NCBI RefSeq assembly: GCF_001954275.1
Contig: NZ_MBEU01000013.1
Location: 35,681 to 99,680 of the forward strand
Source: Mycobacterium sp. IS-836
Lineage (GTDB): Bacteria; Actinomycetota; Actinomycetes; Mycobacteriales; Mycobacteriaceae
Direction: 5' to 3'
Length of the DNA stretch: 64,000 nt
A program made the position numbers and the translations under genes. The notes below the pieces were generated by a model. The model saw only the letters and a program-made list of their open reading frames with translations. It ran no database searches and was not told where the DNA came from. Within the stretch, counting starts at the first letter, position 1. Each line of letters opens with the position of its first letter. Below are positions 40,183-53,829 of the stretch, piece after piece.

Positions 40183-41433
40183 ATGGCCATCGAGGCACCA
40201 CCCAGACCGCTTCCGTTTCGGATACTCAACGGCGCCTATCGCGGCGCCCGCGGCCTGGGCGCTCACCCCCTGCCGCTGCGCAAGTACGCGCTGATGGACA
40301 GGGCGAGCCGGAAAGCCGGCGGCCTGACCGACTTCGGCGATCCCCGCTTCGAGGAAGGCTTGGACCGGCTCATCGAGTCGATCAACACCGAAGACAGGCT
40401 CAACGGCTTCGGTCGCATCCTGGCCACGACGCACCTCACCAACCTGTTGCGCCAGCGGCTGCTGGTGATGGACCACATCCGCCGGAACCCCGCGATCCGC
40501 GACGAGGTCGTCGCCAAACCGGTCTTTCTGGTCGGGGCGCCGCGCACCGGCACGACGATCACCCATCACCTGTTGAGCCAGGATGATCGTTTCCGCTTCC
40601 CCCTCACCTGGGAGTGCGACGAGCTGCACCCACCGCTGGATCCCGCCACCATGCGCACCGACCCGCGGATCGCCCGCAGCGAAAAGCAGATCCGCCGCAG
40701 CCTGGCGCTGGCCCCCGATCTCGATGCGGCGCACCCGATCGGCGCGTGGGAAGCGCAGGAATGCGCGCTGCTGCACGCCTATGCCTTTGCCAGCGAGACG
40801 TTCCACGTCATGTTCAATTGCCAGGGCTACGACCGGTGGCTGGCAGGACAGGACCGCACCTGGGTCTACCAGGAGGAGAAGCTGCTCCTGCAGTACATGC
40901 AGAGCGGCGGTCTGCGGCCCCGGGAGGGCTGGCTGCTCAAGACCCCGCCACACATGGCCAACATCGACAAGATCCTCGCCGTCTTCCCCGATGCCCGCTT
41001 CGTCACCACGTACCGCGAACCCACCGAAGTCATCGCGTCGAGCTGCAAGTTGTCCGGCACCGTGTTCGCGATGGTGCAGGACGGCGTCGACTGGCACGAC
41101 CACGGCCGTTACATGCGCTGGCGCGCCGGGGGATTGCTCGCCCGCAACGTCGAACTGCGACGCCAATTCGCCGACCGGTCAGCGCAATTCATCGATTTTT
41201 CGATGGACCGCATGGTTCGCAATCCGCTGGCGTGCGTCAAGGAGATCTATGACCACTTCGGCATCGAACTCACCGCCGAGGTTCAGCGGAAGATGCGTAC
41301 GTTCATGGACCAGCGCGGCGCCACCCGCAAGCCCAACATCTACCGGGCCGAGGACTATGGGCTCGACATTCCGACGCTCTGGCCCGAATTCCAGTACTAC
41401 CGGGACTTTTACGGAATCGAGGACGCGCCATGA
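40183..41433 (+). CDS. Sulfotransferase family protein
   Basis: The 416-residue protein has the PAPS 5'-phosphosulfate loop VGAPRTGTTITHH at about residues 125-137 and a second PAPS-related region (RYMRWRAGGLLARNVELRRQF, then SAQFIDFSMDRMVRNP). It is related to the mycobacterial Stf family that sulfates glycolipids and menaquinone. The start at ATG 40183 has an AACGG-type upstream. The stop overlaps the next gene by 4 bases (ATGA). Substrate unknown. Confidence 0.87.
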   Translation: MAIEAPPRPLPFRILNGAYRGARGLGAHPLPLRKYALMDRASRKAGGLTDFGDPRFEEGLDRLIESINTEDRLNGFGRILATTHLTNLLRQRLLVMDHIRRNPAIRDEVVAKPVFLVGAPRTGTTITHHLLSQDDRFRFPLTWECDELHPPLDPATMRTDPRIARSEKQIRRSLALAPDLDAAHPIGAWEAQECALLHAYAFASETFHVMFNCQGYDRWLAGQDRTWVYQEEKLLLQYMQSGGLRPREGWLLKTPPHMANIDKILAVFPDARFVTTYREPTEVIASSCKLSGTVFAMVQDGVDWHDHGRYMRWRAGGLLARNVELRRQFADRSAQFIDFSMDRMVRNPLACVKEIYDHFGIELTAEVQRKMRTFMDQRGATRKPNIYRAEDYGLDIPTLWPEFQYYRDFYGIEDAP

Positions 41434-42590
41434 CCGAACAGCCGAATGATGTGTTGCGGGCGGCGTGGCGACGGTTCGGCGAACTCCACGACGACCTGCT
41501 CGACGTCGCGCTGGCGCAGGGCGACCTCGACGAGGGTTCGGCCAGTGCGCTTTTGGGGCATCTGATCGGCCATATTCAATACATGGGGCTGCAATTGCGT
41601 AGCGACCCGGCGCGCCCAACGCTGATCAACGCCCAGTACGCGCCGTGGAACTGGGGTCACTCCAACCCCGACACGCTGTACCTGTCGGCGCGGATCGACG
41701 ACGCGCACGACTACCGGGTGTACGGCACGTTGGGTTCGGTCGCGCAGACCACCTTCGGTGTCTACGCCGGCAAGGACGACCAGGCCCGCGCGGTCAAGAC
41801 GCAGTCCGAGGATTTACAGATTGGTCCGGACGGATCCTTCGAAATCTACTTCAGCCGCCGGAAGATGGGCGATACCAACTGGTTTGAGCTTCCGCCCGGC
41901 GCCGAATCCTTCTGCTGCTACCAAACCTACGGCGACTGGCAGCGCCAGGCCAAGGGCGACATCCGCATCGAATGCCTCGATGCGCCACCGCCGGCGCACC
42001 CACCGTCGCTGGCGCAGAGCGTCGCCGAGTTCGACGAGCACCTGGCCGGGTCGCGCGACCTTTTCACCATGTGGGTCAAGGACATACCCGCGCGGGTGTT
42101 CGGAGCCCTCCCGAAGAACTTCGCCATCCCGCCGATGCAGCCGCCGTCGGCCATGGCCGGCGCGTGGTTCGTCCCCATCTCCTGGGAACTGCAGGACCGC
42201 CAGGCCCTGGTGATCGACTACCAAATCCCCAGTGGCAGCCCCTATGTCGGCATCTGCCTGACCAACCGGTGGAGCGAGATGATCGACATCGAGACACGGC
42301 AGACGAGCCTGAACCTCGCCCAGTCGCACGCCGACGGCGACCGCGTTCGGGTGCTGGTGTCCAACGAGGACGTCGGTGTGGACAATTGGCTCGACGCGCG
42401 CGGGTATCGCAGTGGGGTCGTCACCTGGCGCGCCACCGCGCCCGAGCAGCCCGCGACGCCCACCGCCACGGTGATCGACATCAACGACATCGACGGCTAC
42501 TTCGGCCGATCGCGCCGCGTCACCGCCGGGCAGCGGGCGGCGGCGCTGTCGGCGCGGCAACGCCACTTCGCGGAGCGAAACGCGTTGTGA
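41430..42590 (+). CDS. DUF1214-like protein
   Basis: The 386-residue product begins MTEQPNDVLRAAWRRF and contains a region (about 60-340) that resembles DUF1214/DUF1254-type beta-sandwich domains, with NWGHSNPDTLYLSARID and GSPYVGICLTNRWSEMID. There is no signal peptide. It overlaps the sulfotransferase by 4 bases, so the two may act on the same molecule. No catalytic residues can be assigned. Confidence 0.7.
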   Translation: MTEQPNDVLRAAWRRFGELHDDLLDVALAQGDLDEGSASALLGHLIGHIQYMGLQLRSDPARPTLINAQYAPWNWGHSNPDTLYLSARIDDAHDYRVYGTLGSVAQTTFGVYAGKDDQARAVKTQSEDLQIGPDGSFEIYFSRRKMGDTNWFELPPGAESFCCYQTYGDWQRQAKGDIRIECLDAPPPAHPPSLAQSVAEFDEHLAGSRDLFTMWVKDIPARVFGALPKNFAIPPMQPPSAMAGAWFVPISWELQDRQALVIDYQIPSGSPYVGICLTNRWSEMIDIETRQTSLNLAQSHADGDRVRVLVSNEDVGVDNWLDARGYRSGVVTWRATAPEQPATPTATVIDINDIDGYFGRSRRVTAGQRAAALSARQRHFAERNAL

Positions 42591-42600
42591 CGGCGACGCT

Positions 42601-43941
42601 TTAGCCGCAGTCGCGCGAGAGCAGGTCGGCGATCGTCTCGCGACGGATGAGGGCGTGGGCCCGACCATCCTTGACCGCCACCACGGGCGGCCGGCAGACC
42701 AGATTGTAGTTCGACGCCATGCTGTGGTGGTAGGCGCCGGTACACGCCAAGGCCAGCAGGTCGCCGGGCGCCACGTCCGCGGGTAGCTGGATGTCGCGGG
42801 CGATTTCGTCGCCCGCCTCGCAGTGCCGGCCGGCCACGGTAACGGTGCGCTTGGCTCCGAGCGAATGCCGGTTCACCAGCGCGACCGTGTATTGGGCGCC
42901 GTACAGCGACACCCGCGGGTTGTCGCTCATGCCGCCGTCCACGGCGACGAAGGTGCGGCCACCCGGTTGCGTCTTCACCGAGCGCACCCGATACAACGTG
43001 AGACCGGCCCGCCCGCTTATAGCGCGGCCCGGTTCCACCACGACGGTCGGCCGGGGGAAGCGTTCGGCGGCGCACGCCTCGTCCAGCTCGTTCTCGATCA
43101 CTCCGGCGAGCTCGTCCAGGTTCAGTTCCCGATCGCCGGAGACGTACGGGATCCCGTGGCCGCCACCGATGTTCAGCTCGGTGAGGATGACGCCGTGCCG
43201 GGTGCGGATGTCGGCCATGGCGGCGATCATCCGGTGGATGGCCTCGCCGTAGCGGGCCGCGTCGGTGACCTGCGAACCGATGTGACAGTGCAGCCCGACC
43301 AGGTCGAGGGCCGGGTGCGCCAGCACCCGCTGCACGGCCACATCGGCCCGGTCGCCGTGGAGCGTGAAGCCGAACTTCTGGTCACTGATGCCTGTGGTCA
43401 CCGCCCGGTGCCCGTGGATGTCGACGTCGGGCGTCACCCGGATCAGCACGCGCTGGCGTCGTCGCGTCAGGCCGGCCAGGTAGGCGATCTCCATGGCCGA
43501 ATCCAGCACGATGCGCCCGACCCCGACACGTACCGCCTCGCGCAACTCGTCGGGCGATTTCGCATTGCCGTGCATGACGATGCGGGCGGGGTCGACCCCA
43601 CCGCCCAGCGCGACGGCCAGCTCGCCGCCCGAGCAGACGTCGATCCCGAGGCCCTCTTCGCGGGCCCAGCGCGCCACCGCCGTCGTCAGCAGTGACTTTC
43701 CGGCGTAGACAACCTCGACACCGCGCAGCGCCTTGCGGTAGCGGCGGGCGCGGTGCCGAAAATCGGTCTCGTCGATGACGTACGCCGGGGTGTGGAATTC
43801 GTCGGCGATATCGGTCAGTGCCACCCCGCCGACGCACAGCCGGCCCTCCTCGTCGGAACGCGTGGTGAACGGCCAGATCGCGGGATCGAACCGCACCGGT
43901 GCCGCCTGACCCAGAGACGGCAGGATGTCGATCAATGTCAT
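42601..43941 (-). CDS. Diaminopimelate decarboxylase-like protein (second LysA)
   Basis: The 446-residue PLP enzyme resembles M. tuberculosis LysA (Rv1293). The Schiff-base lysine lies in YAGKSLL (Lys82), followed by GLHCHIGSQ and GGGHGIPY for PLP phosphate binding, EPGRAI for the phosphate site and GRHCEAGD for the active-site Cys. The family decarboxylates meso-DAP to lysine; the standard lysA would be beside thrA elsewhere, so this is an extra copy. The substrate could differ, e.g. another D-amino acid. Divergent mfd begins 119 bases away. Confidence 0.87.
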   Translation of the reverse strand: MTLIDILPSLGQAAPVRFDPAIWPFTTRSDEEGRLCVGGVALTDIADEFHTPAYVIDETDFRHRARRYRKALRGVEVVYAGKSLLTTAVARWAREEGLGIDVCSGGELAVALGGGVDPARIVMHGNAKSPDELREAVRVGVGRIVLDSAMEIAYLAGLTRRRQRVLIRVTPDVDIHGHRAVTTGISDQKFGFTLHGDRADVAVQRVLAHPALDLVGLHCHIGSQVTDAARYGEAIHRMIAAMADIRTRHGVILTELNIGGGHGIPYVSGDRELNLDELAGVIENELDEACAAERFPRPTVVVEPGRAISGRAGLTLYRVRSVKTQPGGRTFVAVDGGMSDNPRVSLYGAQYTVALVNRHSLGAKRTVTVAGRHCEAGDEIARDIQLPADVAPGDLLALACTGAYHHSMASNYNLVCRPPVVAVKDGRAHALIRRETIADLLSRDCG

Positions 43942-44060
43942 GGCTTCAAAGTGCGCCCATGCGGGGCCGGGTGCCGCTTTCTTGACGATCCTTTGACGGC
44001 GTCGGGCGCAATCTTCACGAAATTCGGCGGCTCCGATCGGCCCCTAGAATGGGCCTCATC

Positions 44061-47728
<3,668 letters not shown>

Positions 47729-47732
<4 letters not shown>

Positions 47733-48781
47733 TTGTCGTCTTGTTCGACCCCCGCCGCCCGTCGCTGGTTCCCGTCGAAGCGATCGAGCACCTCGCCGGC
47801 GAGGTGCAGTACACCGAGGAGATGCCTGTCGCGGTGCCCTGGTCGTTGCCGGGTGCGCGCCCGGTCGACACCGGGGACGACGCCCCGGTGTTGCTGTCGT
47901 CCGACCCCGACCACCCCGCCGTCACCGCGCGGTTGGCCGCCGGGGCGCGGCTGATTTCAGCGCCCGACACTCCGCGCGGCGAACGGCTCGTCGACGCCGT
48001 CGCGATGATGGACAAGCTGCGCACCGCCGGGCCGTGGGAAAGCGAGCAAACGCACGACTCGTTGCGCAGATTCCTGCTGGAGGAGACCTACGAGTTGCTC
48101 GACGCGGTCCGCAGTGGCAACGCCGACCAGCTGCGCGAAGAGCTCGGCGACGTGTTGCTGCAGGTCCTCTTCCACGCCCGCATCGCCGAGGACGCGCCGC
48201 AGCATTCCTTCACCATCGACGACGTCGCCGTGACATTGATGCGAAAGCTCGGCAACCGGGTGCCGGGTGTGCTTGCGGGACAATCCATTTCGCTGGAGGA
48301 CCAGCTGGCTCAGTGGGAAGAGCGCAAGGCGGCCGAAAAACCGCGGAACTCGGTGATGGACGACGTCCATACCGGGCAGCCGTCACTGGCGTTGGCGCAG
48401 AAGGTCATTCAGCGCGCGGAGAAGGCCGGGTTCCCGGCCGACCTGATCCCCGCCGAGATCACCGCGATCGAGGTGTCGGCGGGTATCGACGCGGAAAGCT
48501 CGTTGCGCACGGCCGTTTTGGAGTTCGTCGACACCGTCCGCGCCGTCGAGAAGTCGATAGCCGCCACCCGCCGCGGGGACAGCGTCCCCGAGGAGTTCGA
48601 TGTGGCGCCGCTGGGCGAGATCACCGACGAAGAGTGGCGCGCACACTGGCCCGTCGCGGGGCCGGAACTCGAGGCGGTGCAGCCGGCCGGCGGCGATGGG
48701 GCCGGCGACAAGGCCGACGAGCCCGCGGCCGCGGGCAAGGGGACCGGCAAGGGCTCGAAGAAGCGCGGTGGCCGCCGCTGA
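47729..48781 (+). CDS. mazG: MazG nucleoside triphosphate pyrophosphohydrolase
   Basis: From ATG 47729 the product is 350 residues. MazG hydrolyses non-canonical NTPs to NMPs and limits oxidised-nucleotide damage in mycobacteria. The catalytic EExxE and ExxD motifs are present in [12 protein letters not shown] and [14 protein letters not shown]. The N-terminal 90 residues are an actinobacterial extension. The GGAGGAG site upstream supports the start. The C-terminal 30 residues ([18 protein letters not shown]) are basic and low-complexity. Confidence 0.93.
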
Positions 48782-48864
48782 GCCCGTTCAGACTTTTCAG
48801 TCCCAAAACTCATGGGACGATGATTATGGGCGAAGTTGGTGCAGGCGAGCTTAAGGGGAGCGTG

Positions 48865-49602
48865 GTGTCGCCGAGGCGTTGGTTGCGCGCGGCCGCTGTG
48901 ATCGGCGCGACCGCGATGCTCATGGCCTCCAGCTGCACCTGGCAGCTCAGCCTCTTCATTCCCGACGGCGTGCCGCCGCCGGCCGGCGATGCGGTGCCAC
49001 CGGTGAACACCCACGCCAGCGGCCGGCCCGCCGACCAGTTGCGGGAATGGGCGCAGCAACGGTCGGCCGCGATGGAGATTCCGGTCATCGCGCTGGAGGC
49101 CTACGCCTATGCCGCCCGGGTCGCCGAGGTCGAGAACCCCAAGTGCCATATCGCGTGGACCACGCTGGCGGGCATCGGGCAGGTGGAGAGCCATCACGGC
49201 ACGTACCGGGGTGCGACGCTGGCGCCCAACGGCGATGTGAGCCCCCCAATTCGGGGTGTTCGACTGGACGGCAGCGGCGGCACCCTGCGCATCGTCGACA
49301 GCGAGGAAGATACGCGTGGCTCGGATGATGGGGTCGGGGTGGTGCGCGCGATGGGGCCGATGCAGTTCATTCCGGAGACGTGGCGGTTGTACGGGGTCGA
49401 CGCCCACAACGACGGTCGCGTCAGCCCGGACAACATCGATGACGCAGCTCTCGCGGCGGCGGGCTATTTGTGTTGGCGCGGAAAGGATCTCGCCACACCC
49501 CGCGGGTGGATAACCGCGCTGCGCGCGTACAACAACTCCGGCATCTACGCGCGGGCCGTTCGGGACTGGGCGACCGCCTACGCATCGGGACACCCGCTGT
49601 AG
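48865..49602 (+). CDS. lpqU: Lipoprotein LpqU (lytic transglycosylase-like)
   Basis: From GTG 48865 the product is 245 residues. The signal is MSPRRWLRAAAVIGATAMLM with lipobox MASSC and acylated Cys24. An AAGGGGAG site precedes it; ATG 48820/48826 would add 13-15 residues before the signal. The mature domain is a murein-hydrolase fold with the catalytic Glu in GIGQVESHHGTYRG and MGPMQFIPETWR, followed by ALRAYNNSG. It likely cleaves peptidoglycan glycan strands at the membrane surface. Matches Rv1022. Confidence 0.9.
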   Translation: MSPRRWLRAAAVIGATAMLMASSCTWQLSLFIPDGVPPPAGDAVPPVNTHASGRPADQLREWAQQRSAAMEIPVIALEAYAYAARVAEVENPKCHIAWTTLAGIGQVESHHGTYRGATLAPNGDVSPPIRGVRLDGSGGTLRIVDSEEDTRGSDDGVGVVRAMGPMQFIPETWRLYGVDAHNDGRVSPDNIDDAALAAAGYLCWRGKDLATPRGWITALRAYNNSGIYARAVRDWATAYASGHPL

Positions 49603-49618
49603 CAGGATGTATCGCTGA

Positions 49619-51547
<1,929 letters not shown>

Positions 51548-51555
<8 letters not shown>

Positions 51556-52036
51556 TCGTGCGGACCTGGAAGCGGTGGCGCGCCAGCTCGGCCGCGAGCC
51601 ACGCGGGGTCCTGGAGATCGCATATCGCTGCCCCAACGGCGAACCCGGCGTGGTGAAGACGGCGCCGAAACTTCCTGACGGCACACCATTTCCGACGTTG
51701 TACTACCTGACGCACCCAGTGCTCACCGCCGCAGCGAGCAGGCTGGAGACGACGGGGTTGATGCACGACATGACCGAGCGATTGAAGCTCGAACCCGAGT
51801 TGGCGGCGGCTTATCGGCGCGCGCACGAGTCGTATCTGGCCGAGCGTGACGCGATCGAGCCGCTGGGGACGGACTTCTCCGCCGGAGGCATGCCGGACCG
51901 GGTCAAGTGCCTGCACGTGCTGATCGCGCATTCGCTGGCCAAGGGGCCGGGGGTGAATCCGCTCGGCGATGAGGCGCTGGCGATGCTGGCCGGCGAGCCG
52001 GCGATGGCACCCGTGTTGGTGGCGGGTCAGTGGTGA
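51548..52036 (+). CDS. DUF501 family protein (Rv1025)
   Basis: The 162-residue protein starts at GTG 51548, overlapping the previous gene by 8 bases. It has the DUF501 signature: LGREPRGVLEIAYRCPNGEPGVVKTAP, then FPTLYYLTHP and CLHVLIAHSLAKG, with two conserved cysteines. Function is unknown in the family. Its gene neighbourhood with eno, divIC and ppx is conserved in actinobacteria. Confidence 0.9.
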
Positions 52037-52974
52037 GCCGGCTCGCCGCTATCGACTGCGGTACCAACTCAATTCGGTTGCTGATCGCCGATGCCGGCGG
52101 CGGCCGGCTGCGCGATGTGCATCGCGAGACGCGGATCGTGCGGTTAGGTCAGGGCGTGGACGCGACGGGCGAGTTCGCACCGGAAGCTATTGCCCGGACC
52201 CGGTCCGCGTTAACCGATTACGCTGCGTTGCTCAAAGAGCACGGCGTCGAGCGGGTGCGGATGGTGGCGACGTCGGCCGCGCGCGATGTGGCCAATCGCG
52301 ATGTGTTTTTCGCGATGACGGCCGACGTGCTGGGCCCGGTGCTCCCTGGCGCCGTCGCGGAGGTCATCACCGGAGCCGACGAGGCCGAGCTGTCATTCCG
52401 AGGTGCGGTCGGCGAATTGGACAGCGCGCGAGGGCCTTTCGTCGTGGTCGACCTGGGTGGGGGTTCCACCGAAATCGTGGTCGGCGGGGAGGAAGTGATC
52501 GCCAGCTATTCGGCCGACATCGGTTGTGTCCGGCTGACGGAACGCTGCCTGCACTCCGACCCGCCCACACCGGAGGAAGTGACGGCGGCCCGCCAGGTGG
52601 TGCGTGAGCGGCTCGACGTCGCGCTGCGCACGGTGCCCGTCGATGGCGCCCGGACGTGGGTTGGGTTGGCCGGCACGATGACCACGCTGTCCGCGCTGGC
52701 CCACAACATGACGACGTATGACTCTGCGGCCATTCACCTTTCGCGTGTCGCCGGCCACGATCTGCAACGGGTCTGCGATCGGCTGATCGGCATGACGCGA
52801 GCGCAGCGCGCGGCACTGCCGCCGATGCACGAGGGCCGCGCCGACGTGATCGGGGGTGGCGCGATCGTGGTCGAGGAACTGGCGCGCGAGCTGCGCGCCC
52901 GGGCGGGTATCGATGAGCTGACCGTCAGCGAGCACGACATCCTGGACGGCATCGTGCTGTCGATCGCCGGCTGA
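52033..52974 (+). CDS. ppx2: Exopolyphosphatase / (p)ppGpp phosphatase Ppx2
   Basis: From GTG 52033 (MSRLAAIDCGTNS) the product is 313 residues; GTG 52030 adds one residue. It belongs to the Ppx/GppA branch of the actin-like ATPase fold, with IDCGTNSIRLLIAD and VVDLGGGSTEIVVGG. The family hydrolyses polyphosphate or pppGpp; M. tuberculosis Rv1026 is the match. The protein is the short form with no HD domain. It ends the eno-divIC-DUF501 run of overlapping genes. Confidence 0.93.
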   Translation: MSRLAAIDCGTNSIRLLIADAGGGRLRDVHRETRIVRLGQGVDATGEFAPEAIARTRSALTDYAALLKEHGVERVRMVATSAARDVANRDVFFAMTADVLGPVLPGAVAEVITGADEAELSFRGAVGELDSARGPFVVVDLGGGSTEIVVGGEEVIASYSADIGCVRLTERCLHSDPPTPEEVTAARQVVRERLDVALRTVPVDGARTWVGLAGTMTTLSALAHNMTTYDSAAIHLSRVAGHDLQRVCDRLIGMTRAQRAALPPMHEGRADVIGGGAIVVEELARELRARAGIDELTVSEHDILDGIVLSIAG

Positions 52975-53019
52975 GTCACATCCGCCACACTGCTAACCGC
53001 GCGGAGGCGACACACGTTC

Positions 53020-53104
53020 TGCCCGCCTCATAGCGACAACTCCGTCGATGTCGTATCCGGCTTAGTCGCGGGCGGGCAGCCAAATTGTCGCTGTGAGGTG
53101 GGCA
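53020..53104. terminator. Intergenic inverted repeat between ppx2 and kdpE
   Basis: Arms at 53020-53039 and 53085-53104 match 18 of 20 bases with a 45-base loop. An alternative 9-bp pairing links CTGCCCGCC (53019-53027) and GGCGGGCAG (53071-53079). It lies between convergent genes, so a bidirectional terminator is likely, but no long T run is present. Confidence 0.5.
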
Positions 53105-53148
53105 CAAAGCCAGCCAGCTTCCGGAGAGGCGTATGTTGCGGATGCGAT

Positions 53149-53829
53149 TCAGGCCTCGAAGCGATAGCCCATGCCCGACTCGGTCAACAGATGTTTGGGA
53201 TGTGACGGGTCGTCCTCGAGCTTGCGGCGCAGCTGCGCCAGATACACACGCAGGTAATGGGTTTCGGTGGCATACGCCGGGCCCCAAACCTCCTTCAGCA
53301 GTTCCTCACGCCCGACCAACTTGCCGCGGTTGCGGACCAGCACCTCGAGCATGCCCCATTCGGTCGGGGTCAAATGCACTTCGACCCCGTCTTTGGTGAC
53401 CTTCTTGGCGGCCAGGTCGACGGTGAACGCGTCGGTTTCCACGACAGGCTCGTCCATTTCCGACGCCGCGGCGTTGCGGCGGACAGCGGCGCGCAGCCGG
53501 GCCAGGAACTCGTCCATCCCAAACGGTTTCGTCACGTAGTCGTCGGCGCCGGCGTCCAGCGCCTCGACCTTGTCCGACGAATCCGTGCGCGCGGATAGGA
53601 CGATCACCGGCGCCGTGAGCCAGCCGCGCAGGCCACCCAGCACCTCGATGCCGGAGATGTCGGGCAGGCCCAGGTCGAGGATCACCACGTCGGGCTTGTG
53701 CTCGGCGGCGGCGCGCAGCGCACCCGCACCGGTCGCCGCTGTGACGACCTCGTAGCCTCGCACGGACAAGTTGATTCGCAGCGCCCGCAGGATGTGCGGC
53801 TCGTCGTCGATCACCAACACCCGGGTCAT
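53149..53829 (-). CDS. kdpE: KdpE response regulator
   Basis: The 226-residue OmpR/PhoB-type regulator has the receiver domain with VLVIDDEP and the phospho-acceptor Asp in VVILDLGLPD (about residue 52), KPF near 103, and a C-terminal winged helix (about 130-226). It activates kdp transcription when potassium is scarce. The ATG overlaps the kdpD stop (ATGA). Here it lies downstream of kdpFABC on the same strand. Confidence 0.96.
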   Translation of the reverse strand: MTRVLVIDDEPHILRALRINLSVRGYEVVTAATGAGALRAAAEHKPDVVILDLGLPDISGIEVLGGLRGWLTAPVIVLSARTDSSDKVEALDAGADDYVTKPFGMDEFLARLRAAVRRNAAASEMDEPVVETDAFTVDLAAKKVTKDGVEVHLTPTEWGMLEVLVRNRGKLVGREELLKEVWGPAYATETHYLRVYLAQLRRKLEDDPSHPKHLLTESGMGYRFEA

